A stretch of DNA of 33,563 nucleotides from a virus, in the IMG/VR virus record IMGVR_UViG_3300036780_000264, positions 1 to 33,563 of that record, one strand, 5' to 3'. A program made the translations under genes and the position numbers. The notes beneath the pieces are model-generated. The model saw only the letters and a list, made by a program, of their open reading frames with translations. It ran no database searches and was not told the DNA's origin. Shown piece by piece: positions 29,365 to 33,563 of this stretch (positions are counted from its first letter, which is position 1; each line of letters starts with the position of its first letter).

Positions 29365-29725
29365 CGGTCGACTCCTTCAGCGCGGAGTGCTGACGTTCGA
29401 GGATCTGCACGATGCCAAGCGGCAGAAAATAGAGCGTGGCGAGACTGACGATCGCGGTCAGGAACACTTCGATTGCCAACTCCCAATAGTCCGGGACCCA
29501 GAGCACCAGGACCTCGAGGAGATGGCTCAACCCGCACAGAAAAATGAAGGCGGCGAACAGCGCGCCGAGCCAGCGCGGCACCGCCAAGACCTCGCGGCTT
29601 GTCAGCAACAGCATGCACGGGATGCCGAAATAGGCGAACGCCGTCCCCAGATGACCGATCACGGTCAGCCACAACAGATCGGGATCCCAAGCAAGGCAAT
29701 AGCCGTGCGGCGTGAACTGTTGCAT
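29342..29725 (-). CDS. Stand-alone ethylene-receptor-like transmembrane domain
   Basis: A 127-residue protein with three transmembrane helices (about 17-41, 51-75, 80-105). It matches the ethylene-binding domain of ETR1-type receptors and cyanobacterial homologues: PHGYCLAWDPDLLWL at the start, the A31-Y32-F33-G-I35-P36 core, and A-F-I61-x-L-C64-G-L-S-H68 in helix 2. C64 and H68 correspond to the copper ligands Cys65/His69 of Arabidopsis ETR1, Y32, I35 and P36 align in place, and I61 matches Ile62. The position of the essential Asp25 is His25. The chain ends soon after helix 3 with a charged tail; no GAF or kinase domain follows. ATG 29725 is preceded by a GGGGGG stretch. Copper binding is likely; ethylene binding is uncertain. 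Confidence 0.75.
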   Translation of the reverse strand: MQQFTPHGYCLAWDPDLLWLTVIGHLGTAFAYFGIPCMLLLTSREVLAVPRWLGALFAAFIFLCGLSHLLEVLVLWVPDYWELAIEVFLTAIVSLATLYFLPLGIVQILERQHSALKESTDDLRPDD

Positions 29726-29754
29726 TTACCCCCCAGGTGCTTGCCGACCCTAAG

Positions 29755-30222
29755 TCAGACGCCCTCGCCCTCGCCGGCACTGATGGTTTCATTGTTGTCG
29801 CCGGCCGAATAGGGCTCGGAAAAGTTGTCATCCATCCCGATGGTATATTCCGGCGGGACGCGGTCGGCATTGAGCTCGTCGACGCTCTTGTCGGCGAAGC
29901 TGATGCCGCCGGCATAGGGAAAGGCGACGCGCGCCATCGCCTGGTTCTCGAAATGGGCGCCGCGCACCGCATAGGCGCGGGCCCGCGACGAGTACATCGT
30001 GCGGGTCTCGCCCTGCACCGCGTCGGCCTGGCGCGACATCCGGGTCGCCAGCGAGCCGCAGCACAAGGCGGCGGCACCCCAGACGTTCGCGCGCTGGGTC
30101 AGGGCGAAGCTGATTTCCTCGTCCTCGAGCTGCTGGTCGTTGGTCAGCGTGTCGCCGATCAGCCAGCGCACCTGGTCTTTCTGAACGGTGGCAAGATCGC
30201 TGACTGTGTACGACCAGCTCAC
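29755..30222 (-). CDS. Head-tail connector protein (HK97 gp6-like)
   Basis: A 155-residue protein starting at GTG 30222, which overlaps the stop of the gene upstream (GTGA) and has GAAGG about nine bases before. The N-terminal region has the typical pattern of head-completion adaptors: KDQVRWLIGDTLTNDQQLEDEEISFALTQ, then an Ala-rich helix (NVWGAAALCCGSLATRM) and RTMYSSRARAYAVRGAHF. Such proteins form the ring under the portal. The C-terminal 45 residues are acidic and disordered-looking, making it longer than usual for the family (about 100-110). Confidence 0.82.
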   Translation of the reverse strand: MSWSYTVSDLATVQKDQVRWLIGDTLTNDQQLEDEEISFALTQRANVWGAAALCCGSLATRMSRQADAVQGETRTMYSSRARAYAVRGAHFENQAMARVAFPYAGGISFADKSVDELNADRVPPEYTIGMDDNFSEPYSAGDNNETISAGEGEGV

Positions 30223-30692
30223 TGGTAGCTGCCTTCGATGTAGATTCCGGCCGCGGCATTGGTGTTGTCGGTGTCGGCGCCGCCGCCGGTGACGCAATAG
30301 GCAAAGCCCAGGCTGTACCACTCGCCAAACAGCGCCTTCGGCGCCACCAGACCGCCGGCGCCGCCCGAGCCGCTCGCCGGCGGTATCGGGTAGACGTGCT
30401 TGATCCCGGTGGCGCTCGAACAGGTCGGCGCCGTCGCCAGATCGTATACCTTCAAGTAATAGAGCGTGGTCGTCGTGTTGATCAGCGCCAACGTGCACAG
30501 CTGCGTCGGCTTGGTGGTGACCGAGGTCGGGTTGGTGCTGGCCGCGGTGCCGCCGGCAAGATGGTACGGCAGGCACGGCGCTTGGGTGTGCAGGCCGCCG
30601 AGCGGGTCGTAGAATTGCAGGCTGCTGGCGTATGCCGGCAGAGCGATGCCGGCGGCGAGCGACGCCGCCAGCAGCAGTGAGCGCAAAAGCAT
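30219..30692 (-). CDS. Secreted phage protein with signal peptide
   Basis: A 157-residue protein with a Sec signal peptide (MLLRSLLLAASLAAGIALPAYA, cleavage after A22). The mature part is beta-rich, with segments CTLALINTTTTLYYLKVYDLATAPTC, GIKHVYPIPPASGSGGAGGLV, and SLGFAYCVTGGGADTDNTNAAAG. I recall similar mature sequences in phage- and prophage-associated proteins of unknown function from alphaproteobacteria. Several cysteines (C40, C66, C91, C133 or nearby) could form disulfides in the periplasm. GGAGG lies seven bases before the ATG. Its stop overlaps the connector start, so it is expressed with virion genes although exported. Confidence 0.7.
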   Translation of the reverse strand: MLLRSLLLAASLAAGIALPAYASSLQFYDPLGGLHTQAPCLPYHLAGGTAASTNPTSVTTKPTQLCTLALINTTTTLYYLKVYDLATAPTCSSATGIKHVYPIPPASGSGGAGGLVAPKALFGEWYSLGFAYCVTGGGADTDNTNAAAGIYIEGSYQ

Positions 30693-30720
30693 GGCCGCGC
30701 CTCCGAGGCGTTAAAGGGGT

Positions 30721-31218
30721 TCAGATCTTGAAATCGCAGCACAGGTTGACGCGGGTTCTGAACTCGTCCTCGGTCGTGGCTCCGGCCTCGGTGTTGAAGT
30801 AGCGCTTGTACGGGTCCCACAGCGCCTGAAAGCTGCGCACGGTCGGCATGGCGAAGGGCTTGAGCCAGTAGAAGATGCGGGCGTAGAGCGTCGCCAGCAT
30901 CAGATCGCCGACCGAGTATTGCAGGGCGGTGCGCGGGGTCCAGCCCGGGTCGGCGCGGAAGGCGCGCAGCACGGCAACGTATTTCGGCTTCAAGAGCTCG
31001 GTCCAGACATCGCCGAAACCGATCATCTCCATCTCGAAGATGTTCTGCGCCGGCCCGCCCGCTTGCTGCGCCAGCCAGGTGCCGAGCAGCGTTTCGGTTG
31101 CCGCGGTCGCCATCAGCAAGTCTTGCGCCAGCGGCACCGGCTCGATCGCGACCTGGTGCAGGATGCCGAGCGCGGGGATCAGGATCTCGGCGCGGAACTG
31201 GCCGGCGTCGATCGTCAT
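30721..31218 (-). CDS. Lytic transglycosylase-like phage protein (candidate endolysin or tail lysin)
   Basis: A 165-residue protein. It resembles a phage family with a lysozyme-like fold: an N-terminal helix (AEILIPALGILHQV), LLMATAATETLLGTWL with the candidate catalytic E42, then GGPAQNIFEME with a 'GP-x-x-(I/L)-(F/Y)-x-ME' turn like the SLT 'GLFQ' signature, and a C-terminal helical part with RIFYWLKPFAMPTV and LWDPYKRYFNT. The proposed role is cleavage of the glycan strand at lysis or entry. It overlaps an upstream small lipoprotein gene by four bases and lies close to a holin-like gene, which supports a lysis role. The final C-C (CCDF) is unusual. Confidence 0.6.
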   Translation of the reverse strand: MTIDAGQFRAEILIPALGILHQVAIEPVPLAQDLLMATAATETLLGTWLAQQAGGPAQNIFEMEMIGFGDVWTELLKPKYVAVLRAFRADPGWTPRTALQYSVGDLMLATLYARIFYWLKPFAMPTVRSFQALWDPYKRYFNTEAGATTEDEFRTRVNLCCDFKI

Positions 31219-31346
31219 AGCGCGCAGGAGATGGCAAAGCCCCAGCCATAGGTGTGGCCGCAGTAACTGGCCGCACCCAGCGCCGCGCAGCCGTCAAGTG
31301 CCAGCCCTACCGCCAGCAAGGTGAGGGCGGCGACCAGGTCGCGCAT
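31215..31346 (-). CDS. Very small lipoprotein, 43 residues
   Basis: Starts at ATG 31346 inside the TGATG overlap with the preceding gene and ends overlapping the transglycosylase-like start (ATGA). Signal part RDLVAALTLLAVGLALDG is followed by C20, a lipobox (L-D-G-C) with an unusual Asp at -2. The 24-residue mature peptide is short and not Pro-rich. Outer membrane spanin subunits of the Rz1 type are this size and sit next to endolysin genes, but no Rz-like partner is adjacent, so the role is open. Confidence 0.55.
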   Translation of the reverse strand: MRDLVAALTLLAVGLALDGCAALGAASYCGHTYGWGFAISCAL

Positions 31347-31543
31347 CAGGCGCCCTGGACCTGGGTGTTGGCCGCGCTCAGCGCGGCGAAGATCGCCTGC
31401 TCCTGCGCGGCGGTCAGCGCCGGTTGTGCCGGGTCGATGCCGGCGAAGATCGCCTTCACTTCGGCGACCAGCGCCGGCGCTTCGGTCACACCCTCTTCGA
31501 TCAGTTGCAGCAGCACCGGGACCAAGGCGACGAGTGCACCCAT
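31346..31543 (-). CDS. Small hypothetical phage protein, 65 residues
   Basis: Acidic, helical protein: an N-terminal hydrophobic helix (ALVALVPVLLQLIEEG), then EAPALVAEVKAIFAGIDP and a second helix ALTAAQEQAIFAALSAAN. A perfect AAGGAGG lies seven bases before ATG 31543. Similar tiny proteins accompany lysis genes in alphaproteobacterial phages in my recollection; no function known. Confidence 0.65.
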   Translation of the reverse strand: MGALVALVPVLLQLIEEGVTEAPALVAEVKAIFAGIDPAQPALTAAQEQAIFAALSAANTQVQGA

Positions 31544-31567
31544 CGGAACCTCCTTGAGCGAGAATGA

Positions 31568-31939
31568 TCAGCTGGCTTTCGGCAGAGCGCTGGTGGCGAC
31601 GGCGAACGCGGCGGTCGCGGCATTGAGATCGGTGACCGCTGCCGTCGCGGCCGACCCGCCATTCGGGTTGGCCTCGATGATCGGGCGCGCCGCGACGATC
31701 GCCGCATAGGCCTTGGCGCTGGCGATCTTGAGCTCGGCCTTGACCGCGGGCGTCTGGCAAAGAGGTGCAGCAGTCGGGCAGGGCGGCAGTTTCTCGTAGG
31801 CGGCGATCGCCTGGTCGCCGAACAACACCGCGTTCTCGGCCGCGATCAGGCTATTGATCGGCGGCGGCACCGGCGCGGTTGCGGTTCCGGCGCACGCTGC
31901 CAGCACGACGGCGGGCAGCACAGCAAGCATCCGCTTCAT
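31568..31939 (-). CDS. Phage lipoprotein, 123 residues
   Basis: Clear lipoprotein signal: MKRMLAVLPAVVLAA followed by C16 in an L-A-A-C lipobox. The mature part is helical and Ala-rich, with a Cys pair in LPPCPTAAPLCQTPAV and helices SLIAAENAVLFGDQAIAAYEKL and KAELKIASAKAYAAIVAARPII. GAGGA lies six bases before the ATG. It would sit in the inner leaflet of the outer membrane. Placed among small membrane and lysis-like genes. Possible spanin-related or superinfection-exclusion role; unproven. Confidence 0.7.
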   Translation of the reverse strand: MKRMLAVLPAVVLAACAGTATAPVPPPINSLIAAENAVLFGDQAIAAYEKLPPCPTAAPLCQTPAVKAELKIASAKAYAAIVAARPIIEANPNGGSAATAAVTDLNAATAAFAVATSALPKAS

Positions 31940-31963
31940 GGCGATTCCTCGATTGGTTTGAGA

Positions 31964-32146
31964 TCAGGACTGCCCGGCTTTTTCCGGCAGGAAGATCGCG
32001 GCCAGGCCGGCCAGCGAGGTGATCGCCTGGATCGCCAGCTGCAGCACCGGGTCGGAAGCGTGGATGCCGAACGCGGCAAACAGCGCGCCGGCGCCGGCAA
32101 AGGTCGAGGGCTCTTTGAGGCGCGCGAGGAGGAAGGCGAGCGACAT
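31964..32146 (-). CDS. Holin-like small membrane protein, 60 residues
   Basis: A short basic N-terminus (MSLAFLLARLKEPS) precedes two hydrophobic segments (about 14-27 and 32-53), ending in a charged tail (LPEKAGQS). The size and two-segment layout suit a class II holin. I chose ATG 32146 because GAGG lies nine bases before it; ATG 32161 has no ribosome-binding site. It is the first gene after a strong terminator, so it needs its own promoter or read-through. Confidence 0.5.
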   Translation of the reverse strand: MSLAFLLARLKEPSTFAGAGALFAAFGIHASDPVLQLAIQAITSLAGLAAIFLPEKAGQS

Positions 32147-32170
32147 CAGGGGCGGCCTCATTTAAGGGTG

Positions 32171-32211
32171 AAAAAACTGACAGGCCCGCCGGGTAGGGGT
32201 CACCCGGCGGG
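32171..32211 (-). terminator. Rho-independent terminator after the decoration-like gene
   Basis: On the minus strand, CCCGCCGGGT and ACCCGGCGGG form a perfect 10-bp GC stem (32211-32185) with a 7-base loop, followed eight bases later by TTTTTT (32176-32171). It lies 44 bases after the stop of the gene at 32256-32963. Confidence 0.85.
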
Positions 32212-32255
32212 TCGCAAGCCGCTGAAACCGCGCCTCGATTTGCGCCTAAATGAAA

Positions 32256-32963
32256 TCAGGCGCTGAGCAGCCGCGCGTAGTTGCCGGCGGCAAAGCAGTA
32301 GAACAGGCCGAGCTTGCCGGCCGCTTGCGCGACGCCGGTAGACGCCGTCACGCCATTGATCGTGTCCGAACCGGTGCCGTAGACCTGCATCGAGTTCGAC
32401 GCGGCGTTGTTCAGCACCAGGAACGTCTTGCCCGCGCCCGAGGCCGGCAATTTGACCGAATCGTTGCCGGCAGCGACGGTGTCGACCGAGCTGGCGAAGT
32501 GGGTCAGGGCAAAGGCCGAGGACTGGCCGCCGCCCGAATGCGCGGTGATCCCGGTGGCGACGTCGCTGAGCGTGAGCAGCCCGCTGGCGAGCAGCGTGGT
32601 AAAGCCGCCGGCCGCCTTGGTGGTGCCGCCGATCGCCGAGTTGTCGATCGTGACGCCGCTGATCGTGCCGCTGGTGATGCCGGCCGCCCCGGTCAATGGT
32701 GCGGCGGTCCAGGTCGGCGAGGCCTGGGTCCCGGTGTTCTGGTAGAGCGCCGGTTCGGCCGTAACCAGCAGGTCGCCGGGTAGCGCATATTTGGCGAAGG
32801 TGCCGCTGGTGCCGTTGGTCGGGGCGCCGGTCTGGCTCCACACCGAACCCATGCGGCCGCCGCTGCCGCTGTCGAAGAGGCCCTTCGTGGCGCTGGCGAA
32901 GTCGCCATAAGCCTCGGCGAACTTGATCTTGCCTTTGAAGCGTTGGATGAAACCGGTCGTCAT
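32256..32963 (-). CDS. Head decoration / fibre-like structural protein
   Basis: A 235-residue, Gly/Ala/Ser/Thr-rich protein of beta-structure type. The N-terminus (GFIQRFKGKIKFAEAYGDFASATKGLF) is followed by SVWSQTGAPTNGTSGTFAKYALPGDLL. The middle has fibre-like repeats (ITSGTISGVTIDNSAIGG, AAGGFTTLLAS). The C-terminus, KTFLVLNNAASNSMQVYGTG with SDTINGVTAS, is a pattern seen in phage decoration and fibre proteins. ATG 32963 was chosen because AAAGGA lies nine bases before; TTG 32972 is possible. A strong terminator follows, as expected for an abundant virion protein. It could decorate the head or form a head fibre; a tail fibre is less likely at this position. Confidence 0.65.
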   Translation of the reverse strand: MTTGFIQRFKGKIKFAEAYGDFASATKGLFDSGSGGRMGSVWSQTGAPTNGTSGTFAKYALPGDLLVTAEPALYQNTGTQASPTWTAAPLTGAAGITSGTISGVTIDNSAIGGTTKAAGGFTTLLASGLLTLSDVATGITAHSGGGQSSAFALTHFASSVDTVAAGNDSVKLPASGAGKTFLVLNNAASNSMQVYGTGSDTINGVTASTGVAQAAGKLGLFYCFAAGNYARLLSA

Positions 32964-33162
32964 GGAGGTCAATCCTTTGGTTTTGATTCTGAGGATGACC
33001 GTGGCTGCGATCGGGTTGACGCTGGATGGTCATTGCCGCAAAAGTCGGCGCGGCTAGCAATCCCCTCGGCGGAACTCCATTTGGCGCCCTGGAGTCAGGC
33101 GGGGACCTTGCGGGCCAGGCCGGCCGGGGCGCGCTTCTGAACCGGGCGCGCCCCGGTTTGGG
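32964..33162. other. 199-base gap with inverted repeats before the decoration-like gene
   Basis: It holds alternative hairpins close after the stop of the upstream gene: AACCGGG / CCCGGTT (33140-33158, 5-base loop) and GGGGCGCGC / GCGCGCCCC (33126-33154). Neither has a T-run on the minus strand, so termination is uncertain. A promoter for the decoration-like gene may lie in the left part, but I cannot point to one. No gene is convincing here. Confidence 0.5.
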
Positions 33163-33447
33163 TCAGGCTGCCGGGGCTGCCGGAGCCGCCGGAAGTGCCG
33201 CCGCCGCCGCCGCATCGGCCGATGCGAGCGCATCGGTCGCCGCCTTGGCGTTGGCGACCTCGGCTTCGATCTGTGGCACCAGCGCTTCAACCGCCGCCGC
33301 ATCGGCCGAGCTGCTGGCGAGTTGCTGAACCAGCGCGCCGAGGTTCGAGATCGCGGTGGTGATTTCGGTCAGCGTCGCGGTGGCTTGCGCCTGCGCGTCG
33401 GCGACCGCCTGGGTCAGATCGGCAACGGCTTGGTCGAGTGTGGCCAT
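33163..33447 (-). CDS. Ala-rich coiled-coil phage protein
   Basis: A 94-residue protein composed almost entirely of heptad-like helix (LDQAVADLTQAVADAQAQATATLTEI, ALVQQLASSSADAAAVEALV), ending in an Ala/Pro tail. The start ATG 33447 has a strong AAGGAG about eight bases before. The frame is also open upstream to ATG 33561, giving 132 residues. Such small coiled-coil proteins are common near decoration and fibre genes in phages; they may be trimeric stems or chaperones. Not assigned to a family. Confidence 0.6.
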   Translation of the reverse strand: MATLDQAVADLTQAVADAQAQATATLTEITTAISNLGALVQQLASSSADAAAVEALVPQIEAEVANAKAATDALASADAAAAAALPAAPAAPAA

Positions 33448-33563
33448 CAGTTGTGCTCCTTGTTGGGTGATGGTGGTGCGCAAGTCGGCGATCAGGCTCG
33501 GGCCATTGAGCCAGAACGAGACGATCGTATCGAGTTTCTGGCCGAAAGCGGCGAAGATCATTT
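33448..33563 (-). other. Window-edge segment: alternative N-terminus and end of an upstream gene
   Basis: In frame with the coiled-coil protein, this segment would add 38 residues (MIFAAFGQKLDTIVSFWLNG...). At 33558-33561 there is an ATGA, the overlap used at many junctions in this genome, so a gene upstream of the window probably ends in TGA at 33558-33560 and couples to ATG 33561. The strong internal Shine-Dalgarno at 33455-33460 nevertheless favours the shorter protein; both may be made. Confidence 0.4.

Noticed and set aside
33126-33158. Strong terminator after the coiled-coil gene
   Set aside because: Stems are good but no T-run follows on the minus strand, so I list only a structured gap.
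1-33563. tRNA genes, integrase, attachment sites, insertion sequences
   Set aside because: I looked for cloverleaf-like segments, tyrosine or serine recombinase motifs, transposase motifs with terminal repeats and found none that could be supported.

Overview
The window is a GC-rich (by eye about two-thirds G+C) stretch of tailed-phage genome, virus or prophage, most likely from a siphovirus of an alphaproteobacterium. The host guess rests on the tail-tip gene set: two DUF2460 proteins, a DUF2163 protein, an NlpC/P60 peptidase and a Phage-tail_3 tip protein follow the order of the distal-tail genes of the Rhodobacter gene transfer agent and of many alphaproteobacterial siphophages. I see no integrase, repressor, terminase, portal, major capsid gene, tRNA or clear host gene, so I cannot tell an integrated prophage from a free phage. 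Major capsid and packaging genes probably lie beyond the right edge.

The structural genes are all on the minus strand and read right to left. At 33.5-29.8 kb are an Ala-rich coiled-coil protein, a decoration- or fibre-like protein followed by a strong terminator, a lysis-like group (holin-like membrane protein, two lipoproteins, a transglycosylase-like protein), a secreted protein and a head-tail connector. At 29.7-26.9 kb are five membrane proteins interleaved with the neck protein (HK97 gp10-like) and the tail terminator. One of the five resembles the copper/ethylene-binding membrane domain of ethylene receptors, standing alone without a kinase. At 18.3-16.5 kb are the tail tube protein, a terminator, the tail assembly chaperone with a -1 frameshift extension, and a CxxCxGxG zinc-hairpin protein. 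At 16.4-8.1 kb is a 2771-residue tape measure protein. From 8.1 kb to the left edge are two glycosyltransferase-like genes, two DUF2460 proteins, DUF2163, DUF6065, NlpC/P60 and the tail tip protein, which runs off the edge.

The accessory genes are the most unusual part. The tail tube and tail terminator genes, usually near neighbours, are separated by about 8.5 kb of cargo on both strands: an HNH endonuclease, several unknown proteins, an HExxE protein, two methyltransferases, a TPR glycosyltransferase, a possible plus-strand zinc-ribbon gene, a 63-residue protein that looks like the Acb2/Tad1 cyclic-nucleotide sponges, and a GIY-YIG endonuclease. A second GIY-YIG gene lies on the plus strand inside the tail-tip cluster. 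Together the cargo suggests glycan modification (three glycosyltransferase-like genes, two methyltransferases), counter-defence and a possible small-molecule or metal sensor. These roles are inferred from sequence alone.

Sixteen gene junctions are 4-base ATGA/GTGA overlaps and two more are TGATG overlaps, so translation is widely coupled. These junctions fix many starts, including several GTG starts. No gene-free stretch exceeds 300 bases; the larger gaps (1289-1430, 18324-18475, 20486-20618, 22423-22626, 32964-33162) are described individually.
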